From assembly GCA_017506865.1 (NCBI GenBank), contig JAFCMP010000522.1, positions 703,090-767,089 of the forward strand: a stretch of 64,000 nt of DNA, read 5' to 3'. The notes below the pieces were generated by a model. That model had not been told where the DNA came from. It saw only the letters and a list, made by a program, of their open reading frames with translations, and searched no databases. Every line of letters starts with the position of its first letter. Within the stretch, counting starts at the first letter, position 1. This DNA is from Tribonema minus. Its lineage: Eukaryota > Sar > Xanthophyceae > Tribonematales > Tribonemataceae. This document shows, piece after piece, positions 24,116-33,100 of this stretch. The position numbers and the translations under genes were made by a program.

Positions 24116-24989
24116 ATCTTGACGCAGTTCCTCGGTACATGCACTCAATGGAGTTCTTCAACATGCTCCTGACGGTGTGCCGGCAGAATTGAGCCTCGCT
24201 CATCAAGTTGTTGTACGCCGCTGGTGAGCGAACAGCCTCCCCCGAGTTGGTGTCCGCCGAGAGAAACCACATCTCCATCCTCGCTATGGGGGTGCTGTTG
24301 AAGATGCACGCCGGTGCGCATTTGCCTCCTGCTTCGGTGCAGACCAGTGCTTCCAGAGCAGGTGGTAGCGACGGGTGGGAGGGGGGGGCGAGTGTCTCCA
24401 GGACGCCGAACGGCTGGCGATGATCGGCGACTGTTGTCGCGTGGATGCGGGATGTTGCCAGCTCCAGCTCGTCCTGGGTCAGCATGACAGCACCTGAGGC
24501 GCAGGTGGGGAGACGACCGAGGACTGCGGCGGTGGACAGGATCTTAATCACGGAGTTTACCGGGGTGACGTTGGAGGCCGTCTTTCCCGGGTGTCTCTCT
24601 AGCTCTAAGGTGCTAATGGTCTGCTGGGTCAGACCCGGCCAGCACAGCGACAGGTAGGAGCGGCTGGTGTCGAGGTGGCTGTATCTATGCTGCGTTGGCG
24701 GCAAGAGGCGGTCGCAAGTGACCGAGTCTGCAATGGCGCGAACAATGCCATGGGTCCGCTTGCCGTCCGAGTGAAGTTGGGGCTGGTTGCGGCGCAGGTA
24801 CTTGCCCTTTCTGACCCACTCATTGGCATCTAGGCGTGACCCAGACTTCTTCTTAACCTTAGAGTCTGTGAGGTAGGTGTGCAGGACCAGCATGACCTCA
24901 AAGACGAGGCATGCGCGCTGCAGCAAGAAGATGCCCCACGCCTCCCACAAAGGCATCACCCCCTGCTCTGGCTCGGCGCGTTTCAGCAC
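24099..24989 (-). CDS. Unidentified protein, 296 codons
   Basis: Single minus-strand open frame with ordinary amino-acid composition, unlike the low-complexity genes around it. It begins near MLKRAEPEQGVMPLWEAWG, has a hydrophobic stretch at about residues 15-40 (IFLLQRACLVFEVMLVLHTYL), then a Lys/Arg-rich patch, then a mixed region with MLTQDELELATSRIHATT and ends near MLKNSIECMYRGTASRSGD. It overlaps the end of the decayed plus-strand gene by a few bases, so the two face each other. I do not recognise a family. The lack of introns and the position among repeats leave open that it belongs to a mobile element. Confidence 0.4.
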   Translation of the reverse strand: MLKRAEPEQGVMPLWEAWGIFLLQRACLVFEVMLVLHTYLTDSKVKKKSGSRLDANEWVRKGKYLRRNQPQLHSDGKRTHGIVRAIADSVTCDRLLPPTQHRYSHLDTSRSYLSLCWPGLTQQTISTLELERHPGKTASNVTPVNSVIKILSTAAVLGRLPTCASGAVMLTQDELELATSRIHATTVADHRQPFGVLETLAPPSHPSLPPALEALVCTEAGGKCAPACIFNSTPIARMEMWFLSADTNSGEAVRSPAAYNNLMSEAQFCRHTVRSMLKNSIECMYRGTASRSGDCA

Positions 24990-25139
24990 GTCCGACAGAC
25001 TGAGTAGTTCAGTCCTGGTCGGCGTCCTGTGGCAGGAGAATACGTAAATAAGTGAAGTCAGACGGTGTTATGGCGTCCTGTAGGATAGCAATACCTGAAG
25101 CTTGTACAAGTGTGATGTTGTGCAACAAGTACAGAACTG

Positions 25140-25770
25140 AGGTTAGATGGCATTCTGTGAATTAGCAGTGTGCAAATATGTACAAATGTGCTATAGACGG
25201 CAGATCGCAGAGCAACATGGTGTATAACTGAGGTTAGATGGCATCCTGTGAGATCGCAGTGTGCAAATATGTACAGATGTGCTATAGACGGCAGATCGCA
25301 GAGCAACATGTGTATAACTGAGGTTAGATGGCATCCTGTGAGATAGCAGCGTGCAAATATGTACAGATGTGCTATAGACGGCAGATAGCAGTGCCACATG
25401 TATAGAACTGAGGTGAGATGGCATCCTGTGAGATAGCAGTGTGCAAATATGTACAGATGTGCTATAGACGGCAGATCGCAGAGCAACATGTATAGAACTG
25501 AGGTTAGATGGCATCCTGTGAGATAGCAGTGTGCAAATATGTACAGATGTGTTATAGAAGACATATAGCAGAGCGACATGTCTAGAACTGAGGTTAGATG
25601 GCATCCTGTCAGATCGCAGTGTGCAAATATGTACAGATGTGTTGTAGACGGCACATCGCAGAGCGACATGTGTATATAACTAAGATTAGATGGCATCCTG
25701 TGAGGGAGCAGTGTGCAAATATGTACAGATGTGGTATAGACGGCAGATAGCAGTGCGAATGTACAGATGT
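25140..25770. repeat. Minisatellite, about seven copies of a 90-bp unit
   Basis: Units start with AGGTTAGATGGCATCCTGTG at 25140, 25231, 25321, 25411, 25501, 25591 and about 25684, almost exactly 90 bases apart (91 and 93 at the edges). Each contains GTGCAAATATGTACAGATGT and TATAGACGGCAGA. Because 90 is a multiple of three, the minus strand is open for 248 codons (25058-25804) as a 30-residue repeat (LTGCHLTSVL...). I take that frame as a by-product of the repeat, not as a gene. Confidence 0.92.
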
Positions 25771-25864
25771 TAGGCAGATCATGCATAATGGAGAAATACA
25801 TCATCTGATGATGGAAAGCAGGGACTCAGGATGGCAGAACATGATTCACCAGCATATGTTGACA

Positions 25865-28182
25865 TCACCTGACATGGGGTGACTTTCCCTTGCCCCCGCG
25901 CTTGCCAGTGCTCTTCCTGCTGGGGGCGGCATCTACGATTGTGCTCCACAGGGCATCTGATGTCTCGTTAGGCTGAGACTCCTGGGCAGCAGTGCTGCTG
26001 GTAGTACGAGGATGCTTACAAACAAGAACAGAGATAATAGTCAGTGACCATTTAATTGCATGCGGTGATGACAAGCGCATATGTCTGCCTGACACAGAGA
26101 CAATTAATGAATGCACAGGTACAAACGGCTTCTGATCTCACCTGACGTTGGACGCCATGCCATTATCGTTGCGCTCGCTGCCCGTACTGGGCGCCGTGAC
26201 AGTGCGAGCCAAACCTTTTGCCGGCATGATGGGGTCAACACTGTTGACAGCAGAGGACATGACAAAAGCGGGCGTAAGTTGATGTTGATGTGTGTGGCGA
26301 CACAAGTACGATTGGAAACTACAGGCGCTCAGCATGTCAAAGGAATTGAACACCGTTCTTACCTCGTAATCAAGAACCATGCGCCTGTGGTTGGTGCCCT
26401 GTTGCCAAATACTGTGACGCCTTTGACCGTGGAGGTCTCTTCCCGGTACGAGTTGATGTCCAGGTTGATGGGGCCGTCAACTCCAACAGCGTTCTCGTAG
26501 GTGTTGTTGATGCGGAGCCGGGTCGCGTTGCAGCGTGACGCTGATGAGCCGATGACTGTCTACGGCCTCACATGATGTGATCCGCCCCCGCACCCAGCAC
26601 CTGTTGGCGCCCACCTCCATGCCGACCCAGACTCTCAGCTGCGATGTGCCTCCCGTGAGATCTACCTTCTTCGCATTGTCCTTACTCAAGGGCTCATATG
26701 TTGCTGGGGCTGCTAGGGCCGCTGCTGGTGCTGGTGCTACAACTGGCGCCGCTGTTGCTGGTGCTGCTGGTGGTGCTGCTGGTGCTGCTGGTGCTGGTGC
26801 TGCAACTGATGTGGGTGCCGTAACCGGGGCCAATGGGGTCGGCTCTCGCGCAGAGGTCACAGAAGGGCGGTTGGAGGCGGGCTTGGGTGACACGCCATAG
26901 CTGACCTCAAAGCACATGCCATTTACACCGGTGACGATTCCTCCACCTCCGCCACGCACCCTGGTTGTGCCGAGTCGTATGCCGTAAGCAGAGGGGTCGG
27001 CGAAGCGCGCTGAGTTGAAGAGAGACTCGTGCGTGTACGGAGGGCTCGGATGTGCAGTAGAGACCACGGCTCCCGCTGGTGCGCAGCAGCTCAGTGTAGT
27101 GCGTTTTGCTCCTGGTCCAAGACACCTGCGAACAAAAGAAGTGTTGAAAACTCTAGTGAGGTCAAGTGCACTAGCCAAGTGCCTGACACACACACATGCA
27201 CTGCCTCATGTATATTGCTTACCTCTTTCACCAAAAGGTTTTCGAGGAATGTGAACGTCTGCTGAGACTCGCGAGACTTGTTCCTCCGGGACTGCACCTC
27301 TGCTTTCTGCTTGTCCGACTTGCTGATGAGGGCGGCAGGGTCGCCATTGATCAGAGATGTCTGGGGCGCGAGCACAGCGCCGCCCTTAACCTTGCGAGCC
27401 TCGTGGTTGCAGCCCATGATGGAGAAGGACATGATGCGAGCGCTCGCCTGCAATGAGCAGAGGGTTCGCAGCTGAATGAGTAAGCCACAAATGCACATAC
27501 AGAGTCAAGAGGCATAGACAGTCAAGGGCGACCAATACTCACATTACGAACTGCCCTTGTTGCTCTTGCTGCTATTGCTGCCACTCCTCCAGCCGCACTC
27601 CTAGGTGGTGGTGTCGCGTTGTCGCGGCTGCTTGCGTCCTCATCACTGTCCTCCACGTCCATGTCATCATCCTCACTGTCTACATCGCTGCCGACCATAT
27701 CGCTCTCCTCGCCATCCATCTGAGCAGCGAAGATGGATATGAGAGCATCAAGGTCAGCATTGCACAAACATGATGGCACGGCATCAATGGCTTTGATGGA
27801 TTGTCACTCACCGTGTCCATCAGCAGGTCTTCGGCAAGTGCTTCCTGTATCTGTATCTCCATGTGACAATGGTCCGCCGCAGTGATCGGCACAGGGTGTT
27901 GTCCGCGAAGCTGTTCTGCGTTCAGTTGCTCCGCGTGCAGATCCGTGGCTACCTCCTGCATGCATCAGTGCGCGGTGTAATGAGTACATGTACTCAGGCA
28001 GGGCAGCAGATATGACATGATACCAGCAAAGCTACAAGAGTGCGAGCAAATGTTGTGGTATCACTCACATGATCTGAGCCTGATGAGTCTGTTGCTGCCG
28101 CTATAACCGCCGCTGCCACTCCGGCTGCTGTGCTGACCAATGATGCCATGTAGCTGTTGTCGAGACCAAAGCCGTCATCCAT
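25865..28182 (-). CDS. Seven-exon gene for a protein with acidic N-terminal and basic C-terminal parts
   Basis: Exons (high to low): about 28069-28182, 27820-27955, 27525-27720, 27222-27447, 26363-27126, 26142-26240 and 25865-25985. Donors are GTGAGT, GTGAGT, GTGAGT, GTAAGC, GTAAGA and GTGAGA; acceptors end in CAG. The first four junctions are phase 0 and the last two phase 2, a consistency that chance would not give. The protein has an Ala-rich start, a strongly acidic exon 3 (GSDVDSEDDDMDVEDSDEDA), a Lys/Arg-rich exon 4, a long Pro/Ala linker, then LRVWVGMEVGANRCWVRGRI and TYENAVGVDGPINLDINSY, and a basic tail (RKSTGKRGGKGK). In exon 5 the best reading changes frame near its start and near 26535, so the copy may be damaged or the model incomplete. 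No family is recognised; the charge pattern would suit a nuclear or nucleic-acid-associated protein. Confidence 0.6.
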
Positions 28183-28243
28183 CGCCGCCGCTGGCGAGCA
28201 AGCTTGCAGTGTGCGCCCAGGTGGTCAATGCAGCGCATACATC

Positions 28244-28504
28244 TTTAGCATGAGTTTCCTCACTGCTGTGTATTGTACTACAACTAAAACTACACACCTC
28301 AGCACTCCTGAGACCTCAGATCCACACGCCCGTGTACTGTGTGCAAGCCCATATGAAATGGAAGCAATGCCAGCAGCCAAGGCAGTGGAAAGAAGTCCAG
28401 TCAGGAGGTCATGGTGTCAGGTGTCTTGTCTTATGTAGCACAAAAGGCATTCGCACTGCAAGCCCTACTTCAACTACTGCTCCACCTAGGGTTGCCTCAC
28501 TACA
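28244..28504. repeat. Direct repeat A, copy 1 (261 bp)
   Basis: Begins TTTAGCATGAGTTTCCTCAC and ends CCTCACTACA. It matches 31444-31697 at nearly every base; a 7-base indel near the middle (TCAGGTGTCTTG against TCCGG) explains the length difference. It lies just upstream of the start of the seven-exon gene. Confidence 0.95.
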
Positions 28505-29150
28505 ATCGCCCCCTGCATGGCTCTTCCACTCCACAAGTCGAAAGCCATGCACTCATGTGAGGCGCCCTAGATACTACACATGCAATGCTGCTACGAAATG
28601 CAATGCAAGCACAGCAGTCCTCTGCGACCGCCAAAACTCTCAAATAACACGGGCATGTGGCATATACCAGCAACCCTCTGCCACCAACAAGTCTCAGAAA
28701 GACTGCGGCGCATCTGGCTGGAGTGGCAACTACGTTGTTGCAAAACAATACAATATCCTAACGCTGCAACAGACAAACTTGAAAGCAAGCAACCGGCTCC
28801 GCTGCTATATGCGCCCCCGACATGTTGGCACTGCGCAACCAACGCAAGCAAGCGCACCACCATTCTACAGCTGCTATAGTATGTACGCCCCCGACATGTT
28901 GGCACTGCGCACTTATCCCCCCCAGCGTTTGTGCAACACACGCAGAAGAAGTGCGCATGTACAACTGAAACAAAACTAAGGGTGGGCGGGTGGGTTTGTG
29001 CGCCAAGGTGGTCAATGCAACGCATTTCGACCTGTACGACAATCGCCCCCAGACACTACACTGCTGATGGTATGCAAGCGGTGTGGTGTCTAAACGTACA
29101 GGCTCAACAGTGAACCTACAAACAAGCGGCGCCCCCATGAGCCAAGCCGC
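28505..29150. other. Non-coding stretch with small duplications
   Basis: CGCCCCCGACATGTTGGCAC occurs twice, near 28812 and 28892. TGTGCGCC(C/A)AGGTGGTCAATGCA occurs at about 28211 and 28997 in the same orientation and matches the end of the foldback element at 42900. Plus-strand open frames here (up to 215 codons) overlap one another and are not supported. Confidence 0.5.
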
Positions 29151-31196
29151 TCAAGATGCACTGGTAAGACACATGGCGCACAAAAGAGCTGCTGCCGTCT
29201 GTGTCTCACAAACATCAGCACAATACGTACTGTGAACAGCCTGATCGCTGCTGAAATACACTGCTGCACTTGTGCGTGCGCCGCTGCGCACATGCGCTGC
29301 TGATGTGTCTGGCGGCTCCGCGCCAGCGCCACGCCCGCACATGCTTGTGCGCCGTCTGAGCACCGCATTGTGACGCGCCTGCTGGTCACGAAGGCGCTGT
29401 TGCTCCTCAAGCGTATGCGCCGCCCAGTACTCCCGCCGCTTCTGCTGCCGCCGCGAGAGCGGCCGCCCCAAACTGTCGCCTGCGTGCCGCATGCTCCGCC
29501 GCGCAGCGCTGATGTTTGCGCGCTGCTGCAGCGGCACCGTTGCCGTTGCCGTCGGCGAGCTCGCTGCGCTCGTGCCGCCGCCTTGGTGGCGTGCGCCGCC
29601 GCCGCCGCCGCCTCGCGCGCCGCCGCTACCGCCGCCGCTACCGCCGCCGCGTGCGCCGCTGCTGCCGCCGCCGCTGCCGTTGCCGCGCGCGCCGCCGCTA
29701 CCGCCGCTGCCGCCGCCGCGCGCTGGGAGCGGGGTCGCAGTGCCGCCACTGTCACGCGCGCCACTGCGTGCGCGCAGAGATGAAGCGCCGCTGTCGCCGG
29801 TGCCGAAATCGCGGCTGCAGTGCCGCTGCTGTTGTGCCCGCCGATGTCGCATGCGTGCACAGCTGCATGCGCCGCCGTTGTCGGCGCTGAGAGCACGGCT
29901 GCAGTGCTGCTGCTGCCAAGCGCGCCACTGCTGCATGCTTGCGATGTTGTAAGCGCCTCCGTCTGCGCTGAGCGTGCGGCACATGCGCCGCCGCTGTTGT
30001 TGGCGCAGCTGTTGTTGTCCGCGCTGTCGTCGCCTGCACGCGCCGACGCCAGCACTGTAGCCACTGGTGAGCGTGGCGCTGTGCCGTAGCTGATGCCGCT
30101 GCCGTTGTTGAGAGCGTGAGTGCCGCTGCCACCAGTAGATGCCGACACCAAGCTCGCATGCGAGTTGCTCACGCAGTGCAGCGCCTGCGCGCGCTCCCGT
30201 GTCGCACACCATGTGCAGGTGCACACACTGCGCATCAGCGGCCCTCAGCCGCTGTTGCAGCCCCTCTGCCCACGCTCTGCTCCTCGCAGCACCCTCCTCC
30301 AGCTCCGACACCCGTCTCCTCAGCTGCAAAAGCGCTGCTGAATCGGCAGCGCATTGCCGCTCCAACTGCTGCAAGCGAGGAACGTCACTACCAGTGACAC
30401 CGCCAGCCTCCATGACCGTTGCCGCAGATACTTCGCAGCAGCTGTCAGTCTGCGTACTTGCAGTGGAGGTTGAAGTGCCTTGAGCAGCTGCTGCTGGATG
30501 CTCCGCTCCGGCACGCAACTGTGCATTCTCTGCTTCTACGCGTTGAAGTCGTTGTTGTAGCTCCAGAACTAGCATACCCGCTGCTGATGACTCCAGCTCC
30601 TTGATGCGTAGCTCAAGCGCATACTGCACGTCCTCGTAGTGTGCTCTCTGATCGGAGCACCGCAGCTCTGCCTCCTCGGCCTCGGTAAGCAGTTCAGTGT
30701 TCTGCCTGTTGAGCTTGTTGATGCGCGCCTGCAGATCTGCTGCTTGAGCTGCCGCATTTGCAACCTGCGACTGCAAGCGTGATTCCGCACCTGCAAAACG
30801 CTGCTGTAAGCTGAGCTCCGCCTGCTGCGCTGCTGCCTCCGCCTCCTTGCTTCGCTGCAGCCGCTCTTGCAGCATGCTGACTCTCTGCTGCTGCGCAGCG
30901 ACTTCCTGTTTGACTTCTTCAAGGCGCGCCCTGGATCGGGTTTGCTTCTGAAGCAGCTTCTCCTCAGCCGCGAAGAAGTAGTCCATGGCGCTCAGCAGCT
31001 CATCGAGCTTTTCCCCCATATCGTTGCTGGTTGCGTTGCTGTAGAACCAGCGCCAGCCCCAAAGCCCCTCGTCGATCAACCAGGCATGCAGCTCATGCGC
31101 TACATACAGCCTGACTCGCAAAGGCACGCTCCCCCCCCACCATTTTGCTTCCAGCAAAAGGTGTCTGAGCTGCTGATAGTGTTGATCACGTGCCAC
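29151..31196 (-). CDS. Coiled-coil protein with Gly/Ala/Ser-rich and basic C-terminal region
   Basis: An open frame of 681 codons starts at MARDQHYQQLRHLLLEA (31196). Residues about 1-70 are globular and aromatic-rich (LIDEGLWGWRWFYSN), residues about 75-230 and 275-345 form a strong coiled coil rich in Gln/Glu/Arg/Leu heptads (for example LQQRLQRVEAENAQLR). Beyond about residue 350 the quality drops: another frame (29750-30235) reads more naturally there, so a frame change near 30150 is likely and another near 29760. The tail has a Gly-rich block and a basic segment (RRQQKRREYWAAH). The gene sits alone between the two ~255-bp direct repeats. Antisense frames of up to 153 codons in the GC-rich block are shadows. 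The function is unknown; a structural or scaffold role is the usual reading of such proteins. Confidence 0.6.
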   Translation of the reverse strand: MARDQHYQQLRHLLLEAKWWGGSVPLRVRLYVAHELHAWLIDEGLWGWRWFYSNATSNDMGEKLDELLSAMDYFFAAEEKLLQKQTRSRARLEEVKQEVAAQQQRVSMLQERLQRSKEAEAAAQQAELSLQQRFAGAESRLQSQVANAAAQAADLQARINKLNRQNTELLTEAEEAELRCSDQRAHYEDVQYALELRIKELESSAAGMLVLELQQRLQRVEAENAQLRAGAEHPAAAAQGTSTSTASTQTDSCCEVSAATVMEAGGVTGSDVPRLQQLERQCAADSAALLQLRRRVSELEEGAARSRAWAEGLQQRLRAADAQCVHLHMVCDTGARAGAALREQLACELGVGIYWWQRHSRSQQRQRHQLRHSATLTSGYSAGVGACRRRQRGQQQLRQQQRRRMCRTLSADGGAYNIASMQQWRAWQQQHCSRALSADNGGACSCARMRHRRAQQQRHCSRDFGTGDSGASSLRARSGARDSGGTATPLPARGGGSGGSGGARGNGSGGGSSGARGGGSGGGSGGARGGGGGGARHQGGGTSAASSPTATATVPLQQRANISAARRSMRHAGDSLGRPLSRRQQKRREYWAAHTLEEQQRLRDQQARHNAVLRRRTSMCGRGAGAEPPDTSAAHVRSGARTSAAVYFSSDQAVHSTYCADVCETQTAAALLCAMCLTSAS

Positions 31197-31443
31197 CAGG
31201 AAGGTGGCAGTATGCTGGAGCAGCTGCTACTGCCGCTGCTAGTTGAGAGCCGAAGGGCGCCTTGTGAAGAGCACGCCCCCAGCTGTTGAAATCCCGAAAA
31301 ACCTCTGCTATCGCCGTTTGCAGCTGCTGACTGCCCGGACCTCTTAGGTTGCGTGCAGCAGAGGTGCCGACAGAAATAGCGGAAGCCGAACACTCCTTTC
31401 AGCGCGTCTCCTGGCCGGTTAAGGACTGCCGAGATCTGCCATA

Positions 31444-31697
31444 TTTAGCATGAGTTTCCTCACTGCTGTGTATTGTACTACAACTAAAACTACACACCTC
31501 AGCACTCCTGAGGCCTCAGATCCACACGCCCGTGTACTGTGTGCAAGCCCATATGAAATGGAAGCAATGCCAGCAGCCAAGGCAGTGGAAAGAAGTCCAG
31601 TCAGGAGGTCATGGTGTCCGGTCTTATGTAGCACAAAAGGCATTCGCACTGCAAGCCCTACTTCAACTACTGCTCCACCTAGGGTTGCCTCACTACA
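31444..31697. repeat. Direct repeat A, copy 2 (254 bp)
   Basis: Second copy of the 261-bp repeat at 28244. Its right end, CCTCACTACA, contains the stop codon (TAG on the minus strand, 31693-31695) of the membrane-protein gene to the right, so the last codon boundary of that gene coincides with the repeat edge. Confidence 0.95.
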
Positions 31698-32659
31698 GCA
31701 GGAGCAGTGGCAGCAGCAGATAGGCATGGCTCCTCGTCGTGCTGCCACCGCCGAAATGCGCATACTGCTTGTAGGAGCTGACGGCCTGCCCGGCGGCAAC
31801 ACCGGCCAGCATATAGAGCGGCTTGATGTTGAGAGCTGGCATGATGACGCGCATAGCTGCCAGAGCCGTTGCCGCAGTGATGGCACCCCGAGCAAAGTGC
31901 GCCATGCAGCGTACGACCGCCGCTGTCACGTGCTCATGCAGTGCCTGTCAAACACACACATATGCAGTTGGTCAGGTTGGGTGCAGCGACTGCAATGCTC
32001 ACAGGCCGAGCACACAAGGGCTAAGCTGCGTACCTTTAGTACCACTGATCGCAGCAGGAGTGGGGCGGCGATGGGGTCTTTGGCGGTGCTCGTGCAAGTC
32101 AGGCGGATCGCGTACCTCCACTGCATTTGAGCACAACACCAAGTAGTGCAAATGAGTACATAGTTTGAATCAGTGTTGCAAGGTGCGGAAACACACTCAT
32201 ATACATGTTTGCAAGGTATTGCACATGCATGCTGTGTTTGTGCGATATGCATCCTCACCTGAGCAGGCACGGGACGGCGGCACTTCCTTGCACGGCCGAT
32301 GGTGGCGGCAAAGATGGCGTTGGCTCGCTTGCGCGTGCCCCCAATCTGCCTGAACATTGGGCCTCGGGGGGTATCCTGTTGCGAAGATACATCATGTTTT
32401 GCTAGTGTGAGTGATGGCTGTCACACATGCAGCGTGTACACTACATACAAGGTTGCAGACTCTGCGTGCAGGCATACGAGGCGCACCATGGCATCGCGAT
32501 AACATTTACCTGATCATCATGATTTGCCAGAGCCCCACCATCACCAGCAGCACCATATACGTGGTAACGCTACACGGGGTAGCCATGATGATCCATGGAA
32601 GAAAGAACAGCACGTTGGCCATGTAGGCCAACAGTTTCTTGAACGGTATCATGGCGCCG
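31693..32659 (-). CDS. Four-exon gene for a predicted membrane protein
   Basis: Exons 32510-32659, 32259-32349, 32034-32120 and 31693-31944 join with matching phases (2, 0, 0), GTAAAT, GTGAGG and GTACGC donors and CAG acceptors. The first exon gives MIPFKKLLAYMANVLFFLPW followed by a second hydrophobic run (TTYMVLLVMVGLWQIMMI), two likely membrane helices. The middle is basic (IGGTRKRANAIFAATIGRAR). The last exon has another long hydrophobic stretch (ARGAITAATALAAMRVIMPA, then YMLAGVAAGQAV) and ends with a Leu-rich tail. Either the ATG at 32652 is the start or the exon continues upstream through the acceptor at 32660. About 185 residues result. I know no family for it. The stop lies inside direct repeat A, so the natural C-terminus may have been replaced. 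Confidence 0.55.
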
Positions 32660-32929
32660 CTGCACCGGCAGGAGAAAGTGGGCAGCGTGAGAGTTTGAGG
32701 CACAGATCACACGTTGTTGCACTAGCCTTGCCAGTGCAAGAGTCGCACATGAATACGTGGCAGTTGCGGCGCATACCGCCCCTGCATGGGTAAGAGTTAG
32801 GACATGTTGGAACAGCCTTGAAATCTAGAAGTGCACAACTTGTGGTGCTGAAATCTACGCATCACAGTGTTGAGGTGCAGGCTACATGTTGTGCGCACCG
32901 ACTTAGAAAAGGGCCAAAACATCCAGACA

Positions 32930-33100
32930 ACCGATATATCGGCTTGCCCACGCTTTGCGTGAACAACCGATACATCTACGAAAGGTTCAGACCCCCGAAC
33001 CTCTCGTAGACCAAACGGTCAACACTCTGGTTTTCAGCATATGTCACAAATGTCTGCCGATATTAACCGATAGTACCCCTCCGGTTTGCAGCCCCATGCT
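32930..33100. mobile_element. Right-facing end of a hAT-like element
   Basis: The last bases before 33101 read ACCCCTCCGGTTTGCAGCCC, closely resembling ACCCCTCTGGTTAGCAGCTC before 42435. Both ends contain CCGATAT(AT)ATCGG strings. A hairpin lies at about 32974-33009 (CTACGAAAGGTTC and its complement GAACCTCTCGTAG). The gene fragment that follows starts with CATAGTGG, the reverse complement of the CCACTATG found beside the other end, as expected of an 8-bp target duplication. No transposase was recognised. Confidence 0.55.

Noticed and set aside
25058-25804. 248-codon repeat protein on the minus strand, or a CRISPR-like array
   Set aside because: The units are continuous 90-base tandem repeats without spacers, in a eukaryotic context. 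The frame follows from a unit length divisible by three.
28332-28979. 215-codon plus-strand open frame
   Set aside because: It starts inside the direct repeat, runs through small duplications and overlaps other frames of similar length.
29370-29952. Plus-strand open frames rich in Arg, Ala and Pro
   Set aside because: They are antisense to the GC-rich, Gly/Ala-coding block of the coiled-coil gene; their composition follows from that block.
28244-31697. Direct repeats of ~255 bp around one gene as an LTR element
   Set aside because: No TG...CA ends, no primer-binding or polypurine site, and no reverse transcriptase, protease or integrase between them. The only gene is a coiled-coil protein.
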